6,474 nt of DNA from Psychrobacter sp. (GTDB lineage Bacteria > Pseudomonadota > Gammaproteobacteria > Pseudomonadales > Moraxellaceae), in NCBI GenBank assembly GCA_029264635.1, contig JARIAA010000007.1, positions 1-6,474 on the forward strand, written 5' to 3'. Of the stretch, positions 1 to 5,941 are shown in pieces. The position numbers and the translations under genes were made by a program. Every line of letters begins with the position of its first letter. Within the stretch, counting starts at the first letter, position 1. Under the pieces are notes generated by a model. It had not been told where the DNA came from. It worked only from the letters and a program-made list of their open reading frames with translations, and searched no databases.

Positions 1-329
1 CTCCTGCGGGCTAGGTCGTAAACCTAGTGCATTGGTTTAAGTATGTAGATTAGCTATAACACTAGCGTGGTTGTGGAATTGGCTAATGCGGGCGTAGTGT
101 AGCAAATTTTAGAGTGTTTTTGAATGGCTTATAAAATTAAACGATATGAAACACTTGCCGACCTGCATCAATTTTAATTATTAACTGATTAGCAGGTGCT
201 CGTGATGTAGACGGCTGTTTACTTTATGCAAATTTCTCAATATGTCAGGGTCAATGCCCTTTTTGACTACTCATTATCACTCTATAAAGGTAGACTAATC
301 AAACACAACCCCGTCAATGGAGATGACAA
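1..329. other. Gene-free left-end spacer
   Basis: No coding region can be supported here: every frame is broken by stops and no open stretch has a ribosome site. Two small things are visible. Read leftward, the first five bases are AGGAG, a perfect Shine-Dalgarno core, so a leftward gene may begin just outside the window; this is inference from five bases. CTAGGT (11-16) pairs with ACCTAG (22-27), while TAAACC (19-24) can instead pair with GGTTTA (34-39), giving two mutually exclusive short hairpins that could be chance. For the rightward gene at 330, a TTGACT at 263-268 is followed by TATAAA at 283-288, but the 14-base spacing is too short for a convincing sigma-70 promoter. Confidence 0.5.
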
Positions 330-950
330 ATGAGTGACCCAGCAATCAATCTTTCTAGCAACTCTTCTATCGAACCATCCATCAGCCGATATCCTGTACA
401 GTCTTTAGACACCCTACATGATGATATTCTTGAGCGCATCCTAGCGGTACAAGAAAAAGCCAAGTTCATTCCCAATGTGTTTTTAGCGCTAGCATACCGC
501 CCAGCAGAGTTCAGAGCTTTTTTTGCTTATCATGATGCTATTATGGAGCGGAAGGGTAATACGCTAAGCGCAGCTGAAAAGGAGATGATTATTGTGGCTA
601 CTAGCGCCGCTAATGGTTGCCAATATTGCGTAGTCGCCCACGGTGCCCTACTACGTGTGTTTTCAAAAGAGCCGCTGCTGGCAGATCAAATCGCCGTTAA
701 TTACTTGCACGCACCTATCAGCCCTCGACAAAAAGAGATGCTAGCATTTTCGCTAAAACTCTGTCGCACACCAGAGCTTATCCAAGATGCAGATTATGCC
801 ACACTTCGAGAACATGGCTACGATGATGAGGATATTCTCGACATTACTGGTATTACAGCGTTCTTTGGTTTATCTAATAGAATGGCGATTGTGATGAATA
901 TGCAGTCAAATTCAGAGTTCTACACCATGGCTCGTGCGGCAAGACAGTAA
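330..950 (+). CDS. AhpD-like peroxidase-related protein (CMD family)
   Basis: Encodes a 206-residue soluble protein of the carboxymuconolactone decarboxylase/AhpD superfamily, close to the group annotated as 'uncharacterized peroxidase-related enzyme'. Seen in sequence: GCQYCVVAHG carries the CxxC pair Cys97/Cys100 with His104 four residues on, and Glu85 lies 12 residues before Cys97, the same spacing as the Glu-Cys-Cys-His catalytic set of AhpD. By family knowledge such proteins use the cysteine pair in thiol-dependent peroxide reduction or disulfide exchange; the real substrate is unknown. The helical CMD core spans roughly residues 55-130, preceded by about 20 polar Ser-rich residues and followed by a helical C-terminal half typical of the family. 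No signal peptide or membrane segment is seen, so it is probably cytoplasmic. The ATG has GGAG seven bases upstream. There is no ahpC or oxidative-stress regulator next to it; it stands alone and ends at the hairpin at 1002-1029. Family is firm, physiological role is not. Confidence 0.88.
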   Translation: MSDPAINLSSNSSIEPSISRYPVQSLDTLHDDILERILAVQEKAKFIPNVFLALAYRPAEFRAFFAYHDAIMERKGNTLSAAEKEMIIVATSAANGCQYCVVAHGALLRVFSKEPLLADQIAVNYLHAPISPRQKEMLAFSLKLCRTPELIQDADYATLREHGYDDEDILDITGITAFFGLSNRMAIVMNMQSNSEFYTMARAARQ

Positions 951-1001
951 AAGTTACTTATCTAATCAGTCCATTTGATCATTCATTATCGGACAAGCAC
1001 A

Positions 1002-1029
1002 AAAAATCCAGCTCAAAGGCTGGATTTTT
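1002..1029. terminator. Bidirectional Rho-independent terminator
   Basis: AAAAATCCAGC (1002-1012) is a perfect reverse complement of GCTGGATTTTT (1019-1029), with a six-base loop. The A-run on one side and T-run on the other give a U-tract in either direction. It lies between two convergent genes, 51 bases after the stop at 950 and 23 bases after the stop at 1053 read leftward, so it should end both transcripts. Confidence 0.88.
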
Positions 1030-1052
1030 CTATTTAATCAGTATTTCAAAGC

Positions 1053-1634
1053 TTATTTACTCTGAAACCAAGTATCAGCTTTACTACGAGCGCTAGCGAT
1101 GTCTGCGCTTGATAGGTTCAAGGCCAACTGACCGATTTTACCACGTGCTTTGTTACGGACTTTTTCATCGAGCATACCGTCGCGCGCTGCAAGGTCATAC
1201 CACTTATAAGCATCGACTAGATTTTTTTGCTTTTCATCAAGCAAAGCAAGCGTATAGCTGGCACGGTTATCACCGCGCATTGCTGCTTTTTCAAGCAAAG
1301 CGCGAGCTTGTTGTAGGTTTGGTTGTACACCCTCGCCGCGTAAATACATGATAGCGAGATTTAACTGAGCAGGGGCAACACCTTGCTGGGCCGCTTTGGT
1401 ATACCACTGGATAGCTTGTTGAGTGTTTTGAGCGATGCCTTGGCCTTTTTGCAGGCGTTTAGCCAAGTAAAACTGGGCATGGTTATTGCCTTGGGCGGCG
1501 CTGGCAGACAGCTCACTGATAGGCATAAGCTCAAAACGTGAGGTATCAAGTGGCACGTTTGATACCAAATCAGCATTTGCGAGTCCAGCACAAGAAAATA
1601 ACGCGGTAAACAAGGCAGCTTTTAACAATTTCAT
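1053..1634 (-). CDS. Exported Sel1-repeat (TPR-like) protein
   Basis: Encodes a 193-residue protein with an N-terminal signal peptide and about three Sel1-like repeats. The first 21 residues are a classic Sec signal: basic MKLLK, a hydrophobic core, and ANA before Asp22 as a signal peptidase I site. The sequence LFSC at 12-15 is a poor lipobox because Phe sits at -2, so a soluble periplasmic protein is more likely than a lipoprotein. Repeats cover roughly residues 48-84, 85-121 and 122-153, with the hallmark pattern of A..Y..K.A..G and LG/RGEGV turns (for example MYLRGEGV and KWYDLAARDG). Such repeats form helical-hairpin solenoids that bind proteins; the partner here is unknown. I chose the ATG at 1634 because TTGGAG lies five bases upstream and it starts the signal peptide exactly. 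An upstream in-frame start at 1685 would bury that signal behind 17 extra residues. Transcribed alone leftward, probably from the promoter at 1786-1815. Confidence 0.85.
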   Translation of the reverse strand: MKLLKAALFTALFSCAGLANADLVSNVPLDTSRFELMPISELSASAAQGNNHAQFYLAKRLQKGQGIAQNTQQAIQWYTKAAQQGVAPAQLNLAIMYLRGEGVQPNLQQARALLEKAAMRGDNRASYTLALLDEKQKNLVDAYKWYDLAARDGMLDEKVRNKARGKIGQLALNLSSADIASARSKADTWFQSK

Positions 1635-1785
1635 AGCAGCTCCAAATTGGGCAGTTGATAAGCAATGGATAAAGTTTGCCGCCAAACCTTAAACGATTTA
1701 GACGGCGCTATCATAGACATTACACTTTGCAGTATGAACTTACCCAGATATTAGCAGATCTATATCAGTTATAAACCAATAGCCT

Positions 1786-1815
1786 CTTATAGCTACTATG
1801 ATTACGCTAAATCAA
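1786..1815 (-). promoter_or_regulatory. Candidate sigma-70 promoter of the Sel1 gene
   Basis: Read leftward, TTGATT (1815-1810, four of six consensus bases) is followed after 18 bases by TATAAG (1791-1786, five of six). It points at the Sel1 gene and would give a leader of about 145 bases before the ATG at 1634. Prediction from motif match alone. Confidence 0.4.
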
Positions 1816-1904
1816 CAGATAAGTAGTAGTAATGGGGGTGTCGTCAACACTATTTTGCTAGCTTACCACCCAAAGTTACGAAACTCAAATACTAATTACC
1901 CAGT

Positions 1905-1934
1905 TTGACACTATTTTTGAGGATATAGTATGTA
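1905..1934 (+). promoter_or_regulatory. Possible rightward promoter facing the metW 3' end
   Basis: A perfect TTGACA (1905-1910) is followed after 18 bases by TATGTA (1929-1934), which matches only three of six -10 bases. A better box, TATAGT at 1924-1929, is only 13 bases away. No rightward gene lies downstream, so a transcript would run antisense into the end of metW. In such AT-rich DNA this may be chance. Confidence 0.18.
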
Positions 1935-2006
1935 ACAAAATCATACATTTATTGAGTGCTAAGAAAAAATATACAAAAAAACAGCGTCTTATCAGGTCAT
2001 AATTCC

Positions 2007-2039
2007 TTAAAAAATAGAAGGGTAAAAGCCTCGTTTTAA
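2007..2039 (-). terminator. Possible weak terminator after metW
   Basis: Overlapping the metW stop codon, the leftward transcript can form an imperfect hairpin: GAGG (2032-2029) with CCTTC (2021-2017, one bulged base) around a seven-base loop. It is flanked by complementary TTAAAA and TTTTAA arms and followed by a T-run (2014-2009). The GC stem is only four pairs, so its strength is doubtful, but nothing better ends the metX-metW transcript. Confidence 0.25.
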
Positions 2040-2653
2040 ATAGATTTATGCTTAGTCACACGGTAGATCGCGACATCCGCAAGCAGATTTGGTGCTTGTC
2101 GTATCAGTGTTGCCATGAGGGGCGAATGACCCTTGTCAGAGTCACTAACAGCAAAGCGGCTGATAATATGAATATCATGCTGCGCGCACAGTTTTTCAAA
2201 ATCTTTAAAAGTACACAGATGAATGTTTGGGGTGTTATACCACTCATAAGGCAGGGCTTCTGAAACAGGCATTAAACCCTTTAATCCTAGATGTAGACGG
2301 TTTTGCCAGTGGGCAAAGTTAGGAAAAGTAATCACCGCCTCGCGGGCTACTCGAAGCATATCAAGTAAGAGCAGATCAGGGGCTTTGACGGCCTGTAATG
2401 CTCGCGCCATGACGACGGTATCAAAGCTATTATCAGCAAAGCGGGCGAGACCGTCATTAAGGTCTTGCTCGATAATGGATAAGCCTTTACCGATAGCCTC
2501 ATTGATTTTATCTGCGTCAATCTCAAGTCCATAACCTGTGACGCCGCGCTTTTGTTGTAAGTGCGCGAGCAGCTCGCCGTTACAACAGCCTAAGTCCAGC
2601 ACATGCGACTCTGGAGCAATCCAGCGTTCTGCCAGCTGATGATCCATTCTCAT
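2036..2653 (-). CDS. metW: Methionine biosynthesis protein MetW
   Basis: Encodes a 205-residue MetW, a small class I SAM-methyltransferase-fold protein found beside metX in many proteobacteria and thought to support MetX-dependent homoserine acylation; its chemistry is less well established than that of MetX. Seen: the motif I loop VLDLGCCNGELL (18-29), acidic Glu44 in YGLEID at the end of strand 2 (expected to touch the SAM ribose), EQDL (62-65), SFDTVVMARALQAV (77-90), and the MetW-typical ITFPNFAHW (108-116) and TPNIHLCTFKDFE (141-153). Length is normal for the family. The motif I loop reads G-C-C-N-G where methyltransferases normally have G-x-G-x-G, so the second glycine is Cys24. The ATG overlaps the metX stop as ATGA, and AGGAG lies seven bases upstream, indicating tight translational coupling. 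An ATG two codons later is possible but worse spaced. Cytoplasmic. Confidence 0.93.
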   Translation of the reverse strand: MRMDHQLAERWIAPESHVLDLGCCNGELLAHLQQKRGVTGYGLEIDADKINEAIGKGLSIIEQDLNDGLARFADNSFDTVVMARALQAVKAPDLLLLDMLRVAREAVITFPNFAHWQNRLHLGLKGLMPVSEALPYEWYNTPNIHLCTFKDFEKLCAQHDIHIISRFAVSDSDKGHSPLMATLIRQAPNLLADVAIYRVTKHKSI

Positions 2654-4050
2654 GAGCGCTCTCCTGTGACTGCTGTAGCTGATGCGGTAGGGCCATTATC
2701 GATAATAAAGGGCGCATTTAAAAACCCTTTAACGGCGCCCATATAACGCGGAATATCAAATAAAAATGAATCGTGACCGTGCGGCGCATCTACGTTGATG
2801 TAGCTGACGGGTTTGCCTGCGGCCATAAGTGCATCGACAATCTCTTGTGAGCGCTCGGGTGCAAAACGCCAATCGGTGGTAAATGACACGACCAGATATT
2901 GACACTCGGTATTAGCAAATGCCGTCTTAAGCGCAGCAAGCTCTTTATAATGAGTGTTATTTATATCCTCAGCTGTCAAACTGTCATCAAATTCATTTTC
3001 AAGGCTAGTCGTTGTTATGGCAACTGACTCTGCAATTGAGTCATCGAGTGGTACTGACGCATCTATTGGCGCCGCTAGTGCATAATCGCGCGTCGGGTCA
3101 AAATAATCTAAAGCTTTGGTCATGAGCAGATAAGTATTGGCATCAAAATTTTCGCTAAAACGCTCGCCTTGATAACGCAAATAGCTCTCGACCTGAAACT
3201 CAACATCGTAGCCATACATAAATTTGCCAGATTTCAAATCCCGTCCAAACTTAGCTTTCATAGCATCTTCGGTCAGATAAGTTATATGACCAACCATCCG
3301 CGCGAGGATAAGACCGCGGCGAGGATAGGTGCCTACTTGTAAATAGCGACCGTCTTTAAAGTCAGGATCCGATAAAATAGACTGACGCGCGACCTCATTA
3401 AACGCAATATTTTGTGCAGAGAGCTTAGGTGTACTAGCAATCACCACGCAGCGTTTCAGCCGATTTGGATAATCGACCGACCATTGTAGCGCCTGCATAC
3501 CGCCCATAGAGCCACCAACGATAGCATGCCAAACGTCAATACCTAATCTATCGGCTAGCATAGCCTGAGTCTTTACCCAGTCTTTAATCGTAACGAGTGG
3601 AAAATCTGGCCCATAAACGTGCGCCTCGTTTTTATCGGCTGTTTTTTCTAAGTTAACACTATCTGGATTAATGGTTGTTGGACCTGTAGACCCAAAGCAG
3701 CTGCCAATGTTATTGACGCAGACTACATAAAACCGATTGGTGTCAATGGTTTTGTTGGGACCAATCATATTGTCCCACCAGCCCGCTTTTTTATCATCAG
3801 CGCTGTGAAAGCCTGCCGCATGGTGACTGCCCGATAGCGCATGACAAATTAGAATGGCATTAGATTTATCAGAATTAAGCGTGCCATACGTCTCGACCAT
3901 TAAATCAAACGAGGGCAGCGTTCGGTTGCATTCCAGAGTTAGAGGCTCTGCGAAATGGAAATTTTGAGGCACAACAATGCCTACTGACCCAACTGCATAG
4001 GTTGAATCAGTTTGAATCTGGTTAGTAATATTATCAGAGCGTGCGTTCAA
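2650..4050 (-). CDS. metX: Homoserine O-acyltransferase MetX
   Basis: Transfers an acyl group from acyl-CoA to the hydroxyl of L-homoserine, the committed step toward methionine. It is an alpha/beta-hydrolase, 466 residues from the chosen start. Seen: the nucleophile elbow GGSMGGMQ with Ser181, then Asp393 in TTDWRF and His426 in PHGHDSF, the family's Ser-Asp-His triad; the Asp-His spacing of 33 matches characterised MetX. Substrate-pocket motifs such as HALSGSHHAAG and NNIGSCFGSTGP are intact. Close resemblance to the Acinetobacter/Pseudomonas type, often annotated as succinyl-CoA-using (MetXS), makes succinyl the likelier acyl donor, but acetyl cannot be excluded by eye. Odd: it is well above the usual 350-390 residues, mainly because about 47 extra, acidic residues lie between DYFDP (315-319) and FTTDW (390-394). 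Start: TTG at 4050 has GAGGT just upstream. A TTG at 4071 opens the same frame but has no ribosome site and overlaps the predicted -10 box. First gene of metX-metW. Confidence 0.94.
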   Translation of the reverse strand: MNARSDNITNQIQTDSTYAVGSVGIVVPQNFHFAEPLTLECNRTLPSFDLMVETYGTLNSDKSNAILICHALSGSHHAAGFHSADDKKAGWWDNMIGPNKTIDTNRFYVVCVNNIGSCFGSTGPTTINPDSVNLEKTADKNEAHVYGPDFPLVTIKDWVKTQAMLADRLGIDVWHAIVGGSMGGMQALQWSVDYPNRLKRCVVIASTPKLSAQNIAFNEVARQSILSDPDFKDGRYLQVGTYPRRGLILARMVGHITYLTEDAMKAKFGRDLKSGKFMYGYDVEFQVESYLRYQGERFSENFDANTYLLMTKALDYFDPTRDYALAAPIDASVPLDDSIAESVAITTTSLENEFDDSLTAEDINNTHYKELAALKTAFANTECQYLVVSFTTDWRFAPERSQEIVDALMAAGKPVSYINVDAPHGHDSFLFDIPRYMGAVKGFLNAPFIIDNGPTASATAVTGERS

Positions 4051-4054
4051 AGTT

Positions 4055-4059
4055 ACCTC
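4055..4059 (-). promoter_or_regulatory. Ribosome binding site that sets the metX start
   Basis: Read leftward, GAGGT lies four bases before the TTG at 4050. It is the only Shine-Dalgarno-like sequence near any possible metX start, and it lies inside the coding stretch if translation began at 4071. It therefore favours the shorter protein, starting Met-Asn-Ala-Arg. Confidence 0.6.
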
Positions 4060-4070
4060 GCAAGACAACA

Positions 4071-4098
4071 ATTATCAATATAAAACCAATAGTGGCAA
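4071..4098 (-). promoter_or_regulatory. Predicted sigma-70 promoter of metX-metW
   Basis: Read leftward, TTGCCA (4098-4093, five of six) is followed after 16 bases by GATAAT (4076-4071, five of six). Transcription would begin near 4064, leaving only about 13 leader bases before the TTG at 4050. Such a short leader leaves no room for a SAM riboswitch or attenuator, so control would have to act at the promoter. Confidence 0.55.
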
Positions 4099-4121
4099 GA
4101 AGACAGTAAAAATGCTTGCCA
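4093..4121. repeat. Inverted repeat over the metX -35 box, possible operator
   Basis: TGGCAAG (4093-4099) and CTTGCCA (4115-4121) are perfect 7-base inverted copies separated by 15 bases, so the half-site centres are 22 bases apart, about two helical turns. The left arm contains the whole predicted -35 box of metX. This geometry suits a dimeric or tetrameric regulator, but a 7-base inverted repeat in this much AT-rich DNA can arise by chance. No regulator is identified. Confidence 0.3.
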
Positions 4122-4324
4122 ATACAGTTTTTTAAAATGGGCGTACCTATTGTAGGGCGATGCAAGTATGAGCACAACCTCCAAGCGCCGTCTTTTCAGA
4201 TTGCTCAAAAACTAATTCATGAATTGAGTCACGCATTAGGCAATAATAGTCGCTACGTATCTAATTGTAGGACTGTGACTTTTACCTGCGTTTTCAATCT
4301 ATAAAATGCTACACTAAGCAGTAA

Positions 4325-4330
4325 TATAAT
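4325..4330 (+). promoter_or_regulatory. Candidate -10 box of the hemH promoter
   Basis: A perfect TATAAT stands about 110 bases before the hemH ATG, but no TTGACA-like box lies 16-18 bases upstream (the bases there are ATAAAATG). A TATAAA at 4300-4305 and TGCTACACT at 4307-4315, which resembles an extended -10, are alternatives. The promoter could be activator-dependent or differently placed. Confidence 0.3.
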
Positions 4331-4442
4331 AAACGTCAATCAGCCATTTGGTTGAGCTGCGCCAACGTTGAACCACGTCAGTTAGTTGTCCTCTATCCCT
4401 GATCAGTTAACAATAACCAACAATAAAATAAATAGTGCCGCT

Positions 4443-5462
4443 ATGAAACCAGAACTGCCTCCCCGTATTGCCGTTTTACTCATTAACCTTGGTACGCCAG
4501 ATGAACCAACCGCACCTGCCGTACGCCGCTACCTAAAACAGTTTTTGTCAGACCCACGTGTGATTGAAATTCCTAAGTTCTTATGGGCAATTATTTTAAA
4601 TCTGTTTGTACTGCCAAGTCGTCCCAAGCGCGTGGCTGAAGCGTATGCCAGCATTTGGGATGGCGACTCGCCCATGCGTAATATATTAAATGAACAGGTC
4701 GCTATGCTGGAGCCGCGTTTGGCTGAGCGTGCCGCACCGTTTCGAGTGTCTGTGCATTCAGCGATGAGCTATGGTAATCCTGGTTTGCCAGATGTCATGG
4801 ATAAACTGCGAAGCGAGGGCGTTGATCACTTTGTTATGCTGCCTCTGTTTCCGCAGTATTCAGCGACCTCAAGCGGCGCCGTCTATGACGCGATTACCAA
4901 GTGGACGCTTAAACAGCGCAACTTGCCCAATATCACTATCACTAAAGATTACTTCGCTCATCCTTTGTATATCAAAGCTTTAGCGGACAGCATTCGTCGT
5001 TTTCAAGCCAAACATGGTAAACCTGAAAAGCTTATGTTTAGCTTTCATGGCATTCCGCAGCCTTACGCTGATAAAGGTGATCCGTATCCTAAACGCTGCA
5101 AATGCACGGCAGCGCAAGTGGCGCACGAGCTAGGACTTAGCGCGGATGAGTGGATTATTAGCTTTCAGTCGCGCTTTGGTAAGCAAGAATGGGTCAAGCC
5201 TTATACCGATGTAGTGCTAGATGATTGGGCAAAATCGGGCGTGCGTTCAGTACAGATTTTAAGCCCAGCGTTTTCGGCGGATTGCCTAGAGACCTTAGAA
5301 GAGCTTGCAATCGAAAACCGCGATAACTTTTTAAATGCTGGCGGGCAAGAATATCATTATATTCCAGCACTGAATCTTGATGAGGCGCATATTGATTTAA
5401 TAGAAGCATTAGCAGCGCCATTGGTTAAAGGCTGGGCAGGAACACTTGATGGCTGGGCTTAA
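4443..5462 (+). CDS. hemH: Ferrochelatase (protoporphyrin/coproporphyrin chelatase)
   Basis: Inserts ferrous iron into protoporphyrin IX to make protoheme, the last step of the heme pathway; in gammaproteobacteria the enzyme sits at the cytoplasmic face of the inner membrane. The product is 339 residues, slightly longer than E. coli HemH (about 320). Seen: N-terminal VLLINLGTPD, RRYLKQFLSDPRV, the membrane-facing hydrophobic lip IPKFLWAIILNLF, LPLFPQYSATSSGA, the signature LMFSFHGIPQPY with metal-site His202, FQSRFGKQEW, and DCLETLEE with conserved Glu283. Cys219, Cys221 and Cys281 are present, but I do not see a clear iron-sulfur ligand set. Start: the ATG at 4443 places the LLINLGTPD strand at the usual distance from the N-terminus. 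A TTG at 4386 would add 19 Asn/Ser-rich residues. Neither has a good Shine-Dalgarno, and the ATG is preceded by an A-rich stretch. Transcribed alone; ends at the strong hairpin at 5484-5516. Confidence 0.95.
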   Translation: MKPELPPRIAVLLINLGTPDEPTAPAVRRYLKQFLSDPRVIEIPKFLWAIILNLFVLPSRPKRVAEAYASIWDGDSPMRNILNEQVAMLEPRLAERAAPFRVSVHSAMSYGNPGLPDVMDKLRSEGVDHFVMLPLFPQYSATSSGAVYDAITKWTLKQRNLPNITITKDYFAHPLYIKALADSIRRFQAKHGKPEKLMFSFHGIPQPYADKGDPYPKRCKCTAAQVAHELGLSADEWIISFQSRFGKQEWVKPYTDVVLDDWAKSGVRSVQILSPAFSADCLETLEELAIENRDNFLNAGGQEYHYIPALNLDEAHIDLIEALAAPLVKGWAGTLDGWA

Positions 5463-5483
5463 TTAATTAATTTATTAAGGCAC

Positions 5484-5516
5484 AAAAAATACCGAATATG
5501 ACGTTCGGTATTTTTT
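5484..5516. terminator. Bidirectional Rho-independent terminator
   Basis: AAAAATACCGAA and one further A (5484-5496) pair perfectly with TTCGGTATTTTT and one further T (5504-5516) around a seven-base loop, followed by more Ts. It lies 21 bases after the hemH stop and 37 bases beyond the stop of the convergent gene at 5554, so it serves both directions. Confidence 0.9.
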
Positions 5517-5553
5517 TCTAAATGACTTTTTTGTTTTTATAAGGGTAACATTT

Positions 5554-5895
5554 CTAAAAACTATCATCATTGGTGCGTTCAGCAGCGTCTCTATCCGCGA
5601 TATCGACGATATCAGGATAATCATTATCATCCAAATTGCCTTCAACCAATAACTCATCCACTTGAGCTTCGTCAATATTTTGACGATGCATGGGCGTGAG
5701 TCCTTGAGTTGCATCTGTACCCACCTCTGAATTGCTAAACCCTGCCGTATTGTCAATCACATCATCATTATCAAAGGTATGCAGCATCGGATTGTCCAAA
5801 TCAATCTGTTGGCTACCATCTTCATTGTCATCGATGTTAGTATCACCTTCAATATGATCCATCTCGTCAGGTAGTGGAGTTTTTATATTATCCAT
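5554..5895 (-). CDS. Hypothetical very acidic protein
   Basis: Encodes 113 residues that I do not recognise. Composition is extreme: 25 Asp and 8 Glu against one Lys and three Arg, a net charge near -29, with no Cys or Trp, and no signal peptide or membrane segment. Low-complexity acidic runs (NIDDNEDG, FDNDDVIDN, NLDDNDYPDIVDIADRD) suggest a largely disordered protein. The segment NIDEAQVDELLVEGNLDD (about 73-90) is the part most likely to form a helix or be conserved. Some Asp/Asn-rich stretches look loosely like calcium-binding loops, but none fits a clean EF-hand or RTX repeat. The coding call rests on the ATG at 5895, with AAGGA seven bases upstream, and on a convergent terminator placed just after the stop. 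The frame stays open upstream to 5994, but that extension has no ribosome site and a different, basic composition. It faces the lipoprotein gene at 6027 across 131 bases. Confidence 0.68.
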   Translation of the reverse strand: MDNIKTPLPDEMDHIEGDTNIDDNEDGSQQIDLDNPMLHTFDNDDVIDNTAGFSNSEVGTDATQGLTPMHRQNIDEAQVDELLVEGNLDDNDYPDIVDIADRDAAERTNDDSF

Positions 5896-5941
5896 TATCG
5901 AATCCTTATTATTATTGATCATTGTCGTATAGCAAAGATAG

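Larger units (their letters stand above)
1635..2035. other. Gene-free spacer between the Sel1 gene and metW
   Basis: This 401-base AT-rich stretch has no supportable coding region on either strand. It contains the probable promoter and leader of the leftward Sel1 gene and may hold the end of the metX-metW transcript. It also carries the 10-base direct repeat ACACTATTTT at 1847-1856 and 1908-1917, 61 bases apart, with no assigned role, and a consensus -35 facing rightward at 1905-1910. No tRNA-like fold or insertion-sequence end was recognised. Confidence 0.6.
4051..4442. other. Divergent metX/hemH regulatory region
   Basis: This 392-base non-coding region separates two divergent genes. It holds the metX ribosome site, promoter and inverted repeat on its left side and the presumed hemH promoter and leader on its right. 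Small open stretches exist, for example 4116-4304 rightward, but they lack ribosome sites and recognisable protein sequence. The 8-base palindrome CAACGTTG lies at 4363-4370, between the hemH -10 box and the coding start; its role is unknown. Confidence 0.6.

Noticed and set aside
105..138. AATTTTA...TAAAATT inverted repeat
   Set aside because: Pure A/T arms with a 20-base loop in AT-rich DNA are expected by chance.
247..264. AGGG-CCCT hairpin followed by Ts, as a terminator
   Set aside because: The stem is only four base pairs and no gene ends upstream of it.
1635..1685. Longer N-terminus for the Sel1-repeat protein
   Set aside because: It would hide a clear signal peptide behind 17 residues and has no ribosome site; the ATG at 1634 has GGAG five bases upstream.
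4116..4304. Rightward open frame of 62 codons in the metX/hemH spacer
   Set aside because: It starts at a TTG without a ribosome site, overlaps the metX upstream inverted repeat and shows no recognisable protein pattern; it is better explained as regulatory DNA.
5100..5310. Iron-sulfur cluster site in ferrochelatase
   Set aside because: Cys219, Cys221 and Cys281 are present, but the four-ligand arrangement of cluster-containing ferrochelatases is not, and similar cysteines occur in E. coli HemH as I recall it.
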